Assembly (NCBI GenBank): GCA_002842045.1
Contig: PHBX01000006.1
Location: 124,001-188,000 of the forward strand
Direction of reading: 5' to 3'
DNA: 64,000 bases
Origin: Chloroflexi bacterium HGW-Chloroflexi-3
GTDB lineage: Bacteria; Chloroflexota; Anaerolineae; Anaerolineales; Anaerolineaceae
Shown one piece after another: positions 1-7,228 of the stretch (position 1 is the stretch's first letter; every line of letters begins with the position of its first letter). The translations under genes were made by a program, and so were the position numbers. A model generated the notes under the pieces. The model was not told the DNA's origin. It saw only the letters and a program-made list of their open reading frames with translations, and did not search any database.

Positions 1-433
1 GAATATTTGACAGTTCAGGATCCTCCATGCTGGGTAATTTTCCGGATGGACCAATCGAACCAGCGACAAAACGCTTTTGATGGGTGTTTTTGGTGAACGC
101 ATCTGCAAGATTTTTGGCTAATTCTGCTGCTTTTGTGTTAATTTCAATAACTCGATCCTGGAGTCCATATTCAGCCAGAGTAATCCTATTCGATCGGAAA
201 GTGTCGGTCTCCAAAACGTCGACACCGACTTCCAGAAAAGATCTGTGAACTCTCTCCACGACTTCAGGTTTACTGATAACAAGAAAGTCATTACATCCAA
301 AATATTTTTCACCACCAAAATCTTTAGCTGTAAGATCCAATTTTTGTAAACTGGTGCCCATTGCCCCATCATAAATTAACACTCGTTCTTTTACAGCATT
401 CAGAAATGATCGATTGGTGTATTTTCTCTGCAT
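1..433 (-). CDS. metH: Methionine synthase, N-terminal part (homocysteine S-methyltransferase domain), cut by window edge
   Basis: Reading the minus strand from the ATG at 433 gives an open frame of 144 codons that runs off the left edge. It begins MQRKYTNRSF and carries the homocysteine-binding barrel signature DGAMGTSLQ near residue 23, then NDFLVISKPEVVERVH and VLETDTFRSN, in the order seen in cobalamin-dependent MetH. This domain accepts the methyl group on homocysteine to make methionine in the cytosol. The zinc-binding cysteines and any cobalamin or folate domain lie outside the window, so a homocysteine methyltransferase/MTHFR fusion is also possible. A GGAG ribosome site sits just before the ATG. 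A SAM-I riboswitch and terminator lie upstream, which independently support a methionine-pathway role. Confidence 0.85.
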   Translation of the reverse strand, partial: MQRKYTNRSFLNAVKERVLIYDGAMGTSLQKLDLTAKDFGGEKYFGCNDFLVISKPEVVERVHRSFLEVGVDVLETDTFRSNRITLAEYGLQDRVIEINTKAAELAKNLADAFTKNTHQKRFVAGSIGPSGKLPSMEDPELSNI

Positions 434-460
434 AAATTCTCCACAAAATGTCCAAATTAT

Positions 461-487
461 AAAAAAACCTCTCATGAAGAGAGGTCA
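461..487 (-). terminator. Rho-independent terminator, expression platform of the SAM riboswitch
   Basis: On the minus strand GACCTCTC pairs with GAGAGGT around a short TTCAT loop and is followed by a run of seven T. It sits between the SAM-I aptamer and the metH ATG, the expected place for a transcription-attenuating expression platform. Confidence 0.9.
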
Positions 488-500
488 ATTTTTGATTGAT

Positions 501-598
501 CTCATCTTCCAGAGCTACCTTGCTCTGCCGGAATTGGCACCTGAAATTCCAGGTTGCCGAGGTTTCTTTGGGCCGGTCCCTCAACCTCTCTTGATGAG
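501..598 (-). promoter_or_regulatory. SAM-I (S-box) riboswitch aptamer
   Basis: On the minus strand the segment starts CTCATCAAGAGAGG and ends GATGAG, which form helix P1. Between them are the conserved S-box blocks AGAGAGG, GAGGGACCGGCCC, AAACCTCGGCAACC and GGTGCCAATTCC in the right order. Binding of S-adenosylmethionine is known to stabilise P1 and let the downstream terminator form. It lies directly before the terminator and the metH start, so it should shut metH off when SAM is plentiful. Confidence 0.95.
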
Positions 599-702
599 CA
601 GCACATATTGAAATGCTACCACAAAAAAGATTTATGGTCAAAAAATGGTGTATGCTTTTAAGGTATTAATAAATATTAAGATTCGGATATAATTTACTCG
701 AG

Positions 703-1119
703 GTGAGCAGTTTGAAATCAAATCTCAAAGATCTGCCTTCAATACTATTTTCATCCATCCTTATAGCAGCAATTGGCTGGGTTGGTCTTTTCTTTTTATT
801 ACAATACACGCAACCTTTCTTAGGCCCTCGATGGTTATTTTTCTTTTTATTAACGATGGGTGTTAGTGGTACCGCATTACCAGTCGTGTATTTTTTAAAT
901 ATTCGCTTTCCCCATGATCCACCAGCCAACACTTCAGTAATTATCCGTCAGGCAGTATGGTTTGCTATTTTTATCGACCTGTTAGCCTGGTTACAATTAG
1001 GTCGTGTGTTAAATTCAATTTTGACTGTTGTGATTGCTATAGGAATTATCGTCATTGAGAACCTTATTCGGTTAGTCGAACGCAGCCTTTGGCAACCCTC
1101 ACACGAATCAAATGAATGA
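703..1119 (+). CDS. Small integral membrane protein, unknown function
   Basis: A protein of up to 138 residues with about four hydrophobic segments (roughly residues 12-36, 43-66, 85-100 and 103-125) and a short charged tail. I do not recognise a named family. The GTG at 703 is the longest start, but TTG at 712 is better placed: GAGGTGA at 700-706 is a strong ribosome site five bases before it, and a TATAAT at 688-693 would start transcription near 700. The stop overlaps the selA start by 8 bases, so it is probably translationally coupled to selA. The neighbour does not reveal its role. Confidence 0.75.
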   Translation: MSSLKSNLKDLPSILFSSILIAAIGWVGLFFLLQYTQPFLGPRWLFFFLLTMGVSGTALPVVYFLNIRFPHDPPANTSVIIRQAVWFAIFIDLLAWLQLGRVLNSILTVVIAIGIIVIENLIRLVERSLWQPSHESNE

Positions 1120-2482
1120 GTTACGTAACTTGCCATCCGTCGAAAAAATAATTCAGTATTCTGAGTCTGAGGAATGGATCAGCAAGTTCGGTCGTCATCA
1201 GACATTACGAGCTATTCGAGAAACATTAGATTTTTTTAGATCAGAAATTAAATCTGGCAAAAATGCACCTGATCACTTAGAAATATCAAACCAGATTCAA
1301 AAGATCCTATCCGATCGTTTTTTTCCAACTTTAATTCCGGTCATAAATGCCACCGGAGTAGTCTTACATACTAATCTTGGTAGAGCACCTTTGAGTCACG
1401 AAACTATTCGATCGATGCAATCCATTGGATCAAATTACAGCACACTTGAATTCAGTTTATCGACGGGTAAACGTGGATCCCGTTCAGTTCACACTGAAGA
1501 AATCCTCAAACAATTGACAGGTGCAGAAGCAGCCATTGTTGTCAATAATAATGCTGCTGCGGTGCTACTGGTTTTGAGTGCGCTGGCAAAAAGAAAAAAT
1601 GTCATCATCGCCCGTTCACAATTAATAGAAATTGGGGGTGGTTTTCGTATCCCGGATGTCATGAAACAATCCGGAGCAAAATTGAAAGAAGTAGGAACGA
1701 CCAATCGGGTTAGAGTTGCTGATTATGAACAAGCTTTACAGGAATCAGCTGCGCTGGTCATGCGGGCACATCACTCCAATTTTAAGATCACGGGATTCAC
1801 GCAAGAACCGAACTTGCGGGAAATCGTAGAAATCTCGCATCAATTTGGGATTCCGGTCATGGATGATCTCGGTTCTGGGACATTTTTAGATACATCCGAA
1901 TTCGGTCTCTCACGCGAACCAACGATATTCGATTCCATTCAGGCAGATGCGGACATTGTTTCATTTTCTGGAGATAAATTACTAGGTGGACCCCAGGCAG
2001 GTATTATCATTGGGAAAAGTGTGTTTATCCAAAAAATCAAAAATCATCCGCTTGCCAGAGTTATACGACCAGATAAAATCTGTCTGGCTGGACTGACTGC
2101 AACGCTCACACATTATTTAAGAAATGAAGCCGTGGAAAAAATTCCTGTCTGGCAAATGATTTCACGTACTTCATCGTCTTTGGAAACTCAGGCTAAATTC
2201 TGGCAGCAAAAATTAAAATTCGGCGAATTATTGCCATCTTTATCCACAATTGGTGGTGGCAGTCTGCCCGAGGAGACGCTTCCAACTTTCGTTTTGGCTG
2301 TTGAACACCCAAAACCAGATTTGGTCATGAAGAAGCTACGCTCGCTTGATAATCCCATTATTGCCCGACTCGAAGATAACAAAATCCTCTTCGACCCCAG
2401 AACAGTATTACCTGAACAGGAGACTGCATTTATATTGGGGCTTCAAAAAATCTTTGATGGACTCAACAAAGGAGATAAATGA
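1112..2482 (+). CDS. selA: L-seryl-tRNA(Sec) selenium transferase
   Basis: A 456-residue PLP enzyme of the usual SelA length. SelA converts seryl-tRNA(Sec) to selenocysteyl-tRNA(Sec) with selenophosphate. The N-terminal LRNLPSVEKII block is typical of the SelA N-domain. The PLP lysine is in FSGDKLLGGPQAGI (about Lys289), and the central HTNLGRAPLS and VNNNAAAVLL blocks also match. It overlaps the preceding membrane-protein gene and its own last four bases overlap the next ATG. No selB, selD or tRNA(Sec) lies in the window, so whether the organism truly inserts selenocysteine cannot be settled here; SelA-like paralogues with other roles exist. Confidence 0.88.
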   Translation: MNELRNLPSVEKIIQYSESEEWISKFGRHQTLRAIRETLDFFRSEIKSGKNAPDHLEISNQIQKILSDRFFPTLIPVINATGVVLHTNLGRAPLSHETIRSMQSIGSNYSTLEFSLSTGKRGSRSVHTEEILKQLTGAEAAIVVNNNAAAVLLVLSALAKRKNVIIARSQLIEIGGGFRIPDVMKQSGAKLKEVGTTNRVRVADYEQALQESAALVMRAHHSNFKITGFTQEPNLREIVEISHQFGIPVMDDLGSGTFLDTSEFGLSREPTIFDSIQADADIVSFSGDKLLGGPQAGIIIGKSVFIQKIKNHPLARVIRPDKICLAGLTATLTHYLRNEAVEKIPVWQMISRTSSSLETQAKFWQQKLKFGELLPSLSTIGGGSLPEETLPTFVLAVEHPKPDLVMKKLRSLDNPIIARLEDNKILFDPRTVLPEQETAFILGLQKIFDGLNKGDK

Positions 2483-3714
2483 AAAATAATATTGATCAAT
2501 TAATGATTGAAAACAGCGTCGATGCATTACTGATTGTCGGGCCTGCTCAACACAATCCATCCATGTTTTATCTGACAGGTGGTGGCCACATAACCAATGC
2601 TGATTTGATCAAAAAAGTAGGTGAAACCCCCGTGATTTTCCATGGCTCGATGGAACGAGAAGAGGCGGGAAGAACTGGCTTAATAACCTGCAGTTATGAT
2701 CAGTTTTCATTTACCGATTATTTAAAGAAAACCAATAATAATCAGATTGATGCGCATGCACATCGATACCGGGATCTCTTTTCAAAAGCAGGTGTTGAAA
2801 AGGGGAAAATTGCATTATATGGATCGACAGAAATCGGAGCGAAATTTGCGGTCCTACAACGTTTTCTACAACTATTTCCTGAATTTGAAATAACCGGACT
2901 GGTCCCAGATTCAATCCTCTTAAAAGCGATGATGATAAAAGATCCAGATGAGATTAATCGAATCAGGAAAATGGGTGTGATCACAACCAACGTAGTTGGA
3001 AAAGTAGCTGATTTTCTCAGCAACCAAAGAATAGAAAATGAGACGTTGATTGGCGAAGATAATTCTCCGATAACCATTGGCCTGGTGAAATCCAAAATCA
3101 ATTTTTGGCTGGCAGAAGCAGGTGCAGAAAATCCCGAACAGACCATTTTTGCCATTGGACGGGATGCTGGTGTACCTCACAGTCAAGGAAATGACACGGA
3201 CATAATTCAACTGGGTAAAACAATTGTTTTTGATATCTTCCCCTGCGAAAATGGCGGTGGATATTATTATGATTTTACCCGTACCTGGTGCGTTGGTTAT
3301 GCGCCGGAAGATGTCCAGGAATTATATGATCAGGTAAAATCTGTTTATGGTACAGTCGTTTCAGAATTAACTGAAAACACTCCCTTTAAACAATACCAAC
3401 GCAGGACTTGCGAATTATTCGAAGAATTGGGACATCCCACCGTTCTAACCAACCCCTCCACATTGGAAGGTTACGTGCATAGTCTCGGTCATGGTTTGGG
3501 ATTACACGTCCATGAAATGCCATTCTCAGGATTAACAGCTAGTGAAGAAGAAACGCTCGAGAGAGGATCGGTTTTTACGATTGAGCCTGGATTGTACTAT
3601 CCAGACAGAGGTATGGGAGTAAGATTAGAAGATACATATTATGTCTCTGAAAGCGGTACAATAGAAAAGATGGTTGATTTTCCCATGGATTTAATCATCC
3701 CCATCAAGTCATGA
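2479..3714 (+). CDS. M24 family metallopeptidase (Xaa-Pro aminopeptidase-like)
   Basis: A 411-residue protein with a creatinase-like N-terminal half (about 1-170) and a pita-bread C-terminal half. The metal ligands of M24 peptidases are visible: Asp residues in VFDIFPCENGGGYYYDFTR (about 250-265), His in HSLGHGLGLHVHE (about 333-345), and Glu in FTIEPGLYY and GVRLEDTYY (about 367-390). The family removes N-terminal residues from peptides with Xaa-Pro bonds using two metal ions in the cytosol. It starts inside the last codons of selA (ATGA overlap), so it is in the same operon, although no functional link to selenium is evident. The exact substrate is unknown. Confidence 0.88.
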   Translation: MKNNIDQLMIENSVDALLIVGPAQHNPSMFYLTGGGHITNADLIKKVGETPVIFHGSMEREEAGRTGLITCSYDQFSFTDYLKKTNNNQIDAHAHRYRDLFSKAGVEKGKIALYGSTEIGAKFAVLQRFLQLFPEFEITGLVPDSILLKAMMIKDPDEINRIRKMGVITTNVVGKVADFLSNQRIENETLIGEDNSPITIGLVKSKINFWLAEAGAENPEQTIFAIGRDAGVPHSQGNDTDIIQLGKTIVFDIFPCENGGGYYYDFTRTWCVGYAPEDVQELYDQVKSVYGTVVSELTENTPFKQYQRRTCELFEELGHPTVLTNPSTLEGYVHSLGHGLGLHVHEMPFSGLTASEEETLERGSVFTIEPGLYYPDRGMGVRLEDTYYVSESGTIEKMVDFPMDLIIPIKS

Positions 3715-3769
3715 TTCTTAATCTAGCGTTATGATTGATTTTTTTCTCGAATAAATTGGTGGTTCTTTT

Positions 3770-4813
3770 ATGAGTGATCCAAAAAATATATTTCCTGCGG
3801 CCAGAATCCTGGCAATCGAAACATCCTGCGATGAGACCGCTGCTGCTGTTCTCGAAAATGGTAGAGTTTTATTGTCCTCGGTTGTTGCATCACAAATTGA
3901 TCTTCATCAACAATATGGTGGTGTATTTCCTGAAGTCGCTTCACGACAACACATTATCACAATTTATGATGTTGTCGAGCAAGCACTACAGCAGGCTTAT
4001 CTGAGTCTGGATAATATAGATGCGATTGCCGTGACAAGGGGTCCAGGGTTGGCAGGTTCGTTAGTTGTTGGGATGAATATGGCAAAAGGAATTGCCCTGG
4101 GAAAAAATTTACCTTTGATCGGGGTTAACCATCTGGAGGGTCATATTTATTCATCCTGGGTTTATTCGTCTGAGGCTCCTAATCCCCCACCCGTGCCGGA
4201 ATTCCCATTAATTGCGTTGTTAGTTTCTGGAGGTCACACAGAAATTAATTTGATGGATGGGCATCTCAATTATAAAAGATTGGGCAGCACACTGGATGAC
4301 GCAGCAGGTGAAGCTTTTGATAAAGTCGCACGCTTATTGAGTTTACCATATCCAGGTGGTCCATCCATTCAGAAAGCTGCCATGAATGGAAATCCCAATG
4401 CATATAATTTTCCACGTGCCAACCTGGATGGGAGTTTGAACTTTTCATTTTCAGGTCTCAAAACATCCGTTTTACGAATGGTGCGTGAATTGGAAAAATC
4501 AAGATCCAGATTACCAGTGGAAGATCTGGCTGCTAGTTTTCAACAGGCTGTGGTGGATGTATTATTTCAGAAAACCATTCAAGCTGCCCGACAACATAAA
4601 GTTAAGAACATCATTGTTGCGGGAGGTGTCTCAGCAAATCAATTATTACGAGATACCTTCCTGGGGCAAACAAACTTCAACATTTTTATCCCACCATTCA
4701 AATATTGTACGGATAATGCTGCCATGATTGCTGCAGCAGGTTACTTCCGATTTGTAAATAATTTGATAGATCCGTTAGACATAGATGTGCTTCCTAATTG
4801 GCCGTTATCTTAA
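3770..4813 (+). CDS. tsaD: tRNA N6-adenosine threonylcarbamoyltransferase
   Basis: A 347-residue protein of normal TsaD length. It opens with the ATP-binding block ILAIETSCDETAAAV, and has the metal-binding HLEGHIYSS at about residues 120-128, then ALLVSGGHTE and GEAFDKVARLL. TsaD transfers the threonylcarbamoyl group from its adenylate to A37 of ANN-decoding tRNAs, with TsaB, TsaC and TsaE as partners, none of which is next to it here. The ATG at 3770 is 55 bases after the M24 gene. Confidence 0.96.
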   Translation: MSDPKNIFPAARILAIETSCDETAAAVLENGRVLLSSVVASQIDLHQQYGGVFPEVASRQHIITIYDVVEQALQQAYLSLDNIDAIAVTRGPGLAGSLVVGMNMAKGIALGKNLPLIGVNHLEGHIYSSWVYSSEAPNPPPVPEFPLIALLVSGGHTEINLMDGHLNYKRLGSTLDDAAGEAFDKVARLLSLPYPGGPSIQKAAMNGNPNAYNFPRANLDGSLNFSFSGLKTSVLRMVRELEKSRSRLPVEDLAASFQQAVVDVLFQKTIQAARQHKVKNIIVAGGVSANQLLRDTFLGQTNFNIFIPPFKYCTDNAAMIAAAGYFRFVNNLIDPLDIDVLPNWPLS

Positions 4814-4846
4814 ATCTGTAACTTTTTGACAGGAGAAACCATCTAA

Positions 4847-5446
4847 ATGATGAATGAAGAATCAGAACCTTTAAATCTCAAAAAGTTGCAATCTGGTGAC
4901 CCAGAAGAACTAACGAAAATGGTGCAACAATATTCCGATCCAATTTATCGGGTATCGCTTAGAATGCTGAATAATCAGACTGAAGCAGAAGATGTATTGC
5001 AAGAAACTTTCATCAAAGCACTACGATCAATAGAAAATTTTGAAGGTCGTTCAAACCTCTCCACCTGGTTATACAGAATTGCTGTCAACGAATCCTTAAT
5101 GGTGATCCGCAAGCGGAAACCTGAAGTTTCTGTGGTTTATGATGAAACTGGTGATGAAGACAATGAAGGAATTTCTGTTTCGCAGATCGTGGATTGGTGT
5201 TGTTTGCCAGAATCGGAATTTCTAACCAATGAAACCCGAAGTGTATTAAATGTTGCAATTCAAAAGTTGCCTGAGAATTTACGGACTGTTTTTATCTTAA
5301 GAGACATCGAGGGATTGTCCATTATTGAAACAGCCAAAGCACTGGAACTTACTGAGACCAATGTAAAAACACGGTTATTGCGAGCACGCATGAAATTGAG
5401 AGAAGAATTAAGCGTTTATTTTGGTGAAAGAATGTCGGAGTATTGA
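4847..5446 (+). CDS. ECF RNA polymerase sigma factor
   Basis: A 199-residue sigma-70-type factor. Region 2 is seen in the N-terminal half (EDVLQETFIKALRSIENFEG, then LSTWLYRIAVNESL), and region 4 in LPENLRTVFILRDIEGLSII followed by the helix-turn-helix ALELTETNVKTRLLRARMKL. ECF factors direct polymerase to stress or envelope promoters. AGGAGA lies about 10 bases before ATGATG at 4847. The anti-sigma gene follows one base after the stop, which is the usual arrangement. Its regulon is not visible in the window. Confidence 0.93.
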   Translation: MMNEESEPLNLKKLQSGDPEELTKMVQQYSDPIYRVSLRMLNNQTEAEDVLQETFIKALRSIENFEGRSNLSTWLYRIAVNESLMVIRKRKPEVSVVYDETGDEDNEGISVSQIVDWCCLPESEFLTNETRSVLNVAIQKLPENLRTVFILRDIEGLSIIETAKALELTETNVKTRLLRARMKLREELSVYFGERMSEY

Positions 5447-5447
5447 T

Positions 5448-5696
5448 ATGGAAAAATATCTCCACTGTAAAGAATTTGTTGACACGATCTCATCATATGT
5501 CGATGGGGATCTATCTGAAGAATTATGCATAGAATTGGATAAACACCTCAGTGAATGTGATAACTGTAGAATCGTCGTAAATACACTCAAGAAAACAATT
5601 GATATTTATCATCAACAAGCAGAAAAAGAAAAGACCCCGGAAGATGTAAAAGATAGGCTTTTTTACCGACTCAATTTTGAGCAGTTTAGAAAATAA
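5448..5696 (+). CDS. Anti-sigma factor with zinc-finger (zf-HC2/ASD type), soluble
   Basis: Starting at ATG 5448 (GGAG at 5437-5440), the protein is 82 residues. It has an HC...HLSECDNCR pattern: His/Cys near residue 6, then His-x3-Cys-x2-Cys near 35-41. This is the zinc-binding anti-sigma domain that clamps ECF factors. There is no transmembrane segment, so it is a soluble, short form, possibly a redox-sensing one of the RsrA/ChrR style. A TTG at 5421 would extend it into the sigma gene, but the ribosome site favours 5448. It sits one base after the sigma stop and is followed by a terminator, so the two form a bicistronic unit. Confidence 0.85.
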   Translation: MEKYLHCKEFVDTISSYVDGDLSEELCIELDKHLSECDNCRIVVNTLKKTIDIYHQQAEKEKTPEDVKDRLFYRLNFEQFRK

Positions 5697-5734
5697 TATG
5701 TAATTACAAATTCAAATTTGGTAGCGATAATTTT

Positions 5735-5763
5735 AACCAGGCCAACAACCTGGTTATTTTTTT
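5735..5763 (+). terminator. Rho-independent terminator after the sigma/anti-sigma pair
   Basis: AACCAGG (5735-5741) pairs with CCTGGTT (5749-5755) around CCAACAA and is followed by a T-rich run. It closes the ECF sigma/anti-sigma transcript. Confidence 0.9.
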
Positions 5764-5820
5764 AATGTTCAGAAGAAATTCATGTGCCACTTTTTCAATT
5801 AATTGGCATCTAAGTGAGTA

Positions 5821-6021
5821 ATGAGTAATAAAAAGAATGGTTTTGCAGCAGGTGAGAAACAAACAATATTAGAAATAATTATTTTTGAGCAGAACGATTC
5901 AATAGAAATAAGATTTGGATCTTCATGTCCAACATGTCGAAAAGGGACCTTTGATTATGATGGAATGCTCAACCTGGTTTGCTCAAATTGTGGATATACA
6001 TCAGGTGGTTGTTTCACCTGA
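5821..6021 (+). CDS. Small zinc-ribbon protein, unknown function
   Basis: A 66-residue protein with two knuckles, CPTC at about residue 40 and CSNC at about residue 57, separated by a hydrophobic stretch. This is the pattern of a four-cysteine zinc ribbon. The N-terminal half is polar and has no recognised domain. The frame ends TGA TAA, and its last 21 bases (TCAGGTG...CACCTGA) form a perfect 7-bp hairpin over the stop. It leads directly into a disulfide oxidoreductase and an OsmC gene, so a role in thiol or metal homeostasis is a reasonable guess only. Confidence 0.7.
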   Translation: MSNKKNGFAAGEKQTILEIIIFEQNDSIEIRFGSSCPTCRKGTFDYDGMLNLVCSNCGYTSGGCFT

Positions 6022-6032
6022 TAAACAAAATC

Positions 6033-6049
6033 TCATCTCGTCGAGATGA
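6033..6049 (+). repeat. 7-bp inverted repeat before the disulfide oxidoreductase gene
   Basis: TCATCTC-GTC-GAGATGA is a perfect 7-bp inverted repeat with a 3-base centre, ending 15 bases before the ATG at 6065 and just before the GGAGG ribosome site. It could be an operator or an mRNA hairpin that tunes translation. No regulator is assigned. Confidence 0.5.
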
Positions 6050-6064
6050 AATTACGGAGGAAAA

Positions 6065-6739
6065 ATGGCAAGTAATTTATTAGATGACAAAATTAAGGAT
6101 CAAGTAAAGGAATTTTTTGGTGAATTAGATAAACCAGTCAAAATTGTTTTCTTTGGCAGTAATCAACAAAACTGTGATTATTGTAGCGAAACACTGGCTT
6201 TATTAAGTGAAATTGCTGAGTTAAGTGAATTAATCTCTATTGAAGACTATGATCTTGAAGAAAATCAGGATGTAGCAAATCAATACAAAATTGACAAATT
6301 ACCTATGACTGTCATCGCAGGAATGAATGAGGATGAAATCATCGATTATGGTATCCGTTTATCAGGTATTCCAGCAGGGCATGAATTCACAACTTTGATT
6401 AATGATCTCGTAATGGTTTCAAAGCAAGATTCTGGATTATCACCAGCGATTCGCGAGAAATTATCAAAATTAGAAAATTCTGTCAATTTACAGGTTTTTG
6501 TAACCCCAACCTGTCCCTATTGCCCTCAGGCAGTGATTCTTGCTCATCAGATGGCAATGGAAAGCAAATTTGTGACCGGTGAAATGGTTGAAGCAATGGA
6601 ATTTGCAGAATTGTCCAATCGATTCAATGTATCTGGAGTACCTCATACTATAATTAACAGCGGCGCTGGTGAAGTTGTTGGCGCTGTTCCTGAATCAAGA
6701 TTAATGGGTGAAATTGAAAAAGCGCTATCGTTGAATTAA
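6065..6739 (+). CDS. Protein disulfide oxidoreductase with two thioredoxin folds (PDO / glutaredoxin-like)
   Basis: A 224-residue protein made of two thioredoxin-fold halves. The first has CDYC (Cys37, Cys40) and the second CPYC (Cys150, Cys153), each with a downstream cis-proline region (DKLPMTVI and VSGVPHTII). This is the layout of archaeal-type PDO proteins that oxidise, reduce or isomerise disulfides and can take electrons from a thioredoxin reductase. A GGAGG site precedes the ATG. It lies between the zinc-ribbon gene and an OsmC gene on one strand with short gaps, suggesting a thiol/peroxide defence unit. Confidence 0.92.
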   Translation: MASNLLDDKIKDQVKEFFGELDKPVKIVFFGSNQQNCDYCSETLALLSEIAELSELISIEDYDLEENQDVANQYKIDKLPMTVIAGMNEDEIIDYGIRLSGIPAGHEFTTLINDLVMVSKQDSGLSPAIREKLSKLENSVNLQVFVTPTCPYCPQAVILAHQMAMESKFVTGEMVEAMEFAELSNRFNVSGVPHTIINSGAGEVVGAVPESRLMGEIEKALSLN

Positions 6740-6757
6740 TACACTTGAAAGGATGAA

Positions 6758-7174
6758 ATGGAAGCAAAAGTTACCTGGCATAAAGGTTTGAGTTTTACTG
6801 GAACAGCAGATTCCGGATACACTTTACCTCTTGGAAGTAAAAAAGCTGTTGGTGGCGATGAAGATGGTTTCTTACCAATGGAAATGTTCCTGATTGGGTT
6901 AGCCGGTTGTACCGGAATGGATGTAATCTCCATTCTGGCAAAGATGAGGCAGGATGTAACCAATTTTGAAGTGAAAATTCATGCCAACCGCGTTGAAAAC
7001 CATCCAAAGGTTTTCTCGGATATTATGATTGAGTACATTGTTACAGGTAAAAGCCTTGATCCAAAATTAGTCGAGAAGGCAGTAAACTTATCTGAAACAA
7101 CTTATTGTCCCGGTCAGGCTATATTAAACAAAACTGCGGAAATTGATCATAAGATCACCATACTGGAAGCATAA
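6758..7174 (+). CDS. OsmC family protein (organic hydroperoxide/thiol stress)
   Basis: A 138-residue protein of the OsmC/Ohr fold. The two family cysteines are present: one in LIGLAGCTGMDVI (about residue 51) and one in TTYCPGQAIL (about residue 116). These reduce organic hydroperoxides in Ohr/OsmC enzymes. The LPMEMFLIGLAGC block is typical of the YhfA-like OsmC subgroup, whose substrate is less certain. It is 18 bases after the PDO gene and is followed by a terminator, so it ends the redox operon. Confidence 0.92.
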   Translation: MEAKVTWHKGLSFTGTADSGYTLPLGSKKAVGGDEDGFLPMEMFLIGLAGCTGMDVISILAKMRQDVTNFEVKIHANRVENHPKVFSDIMIEYIVTGKSLDPKLVEKAVNLSETTYCPGQAILNKTAEIDHKITILEA

Positions 7175-7199
7175 TCAAACGAATTATGGATCGATAGAA

Positions 7200-7228
7200 A
7201 AGCATGCAGATCACGGCATGCTTTTTTT
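7200..7228. terminator. Bidirectional terminator between osmC-like and MFS genes
   Basis: AGCATGC (7201-7207) pairs with GCATGCT (7216-7222) and is followed by T7 on the plus strand. The minus strand also has AAAA/TTTT flanks. It separates the converging OsmC and MFS genes. Confidence 0.88.
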
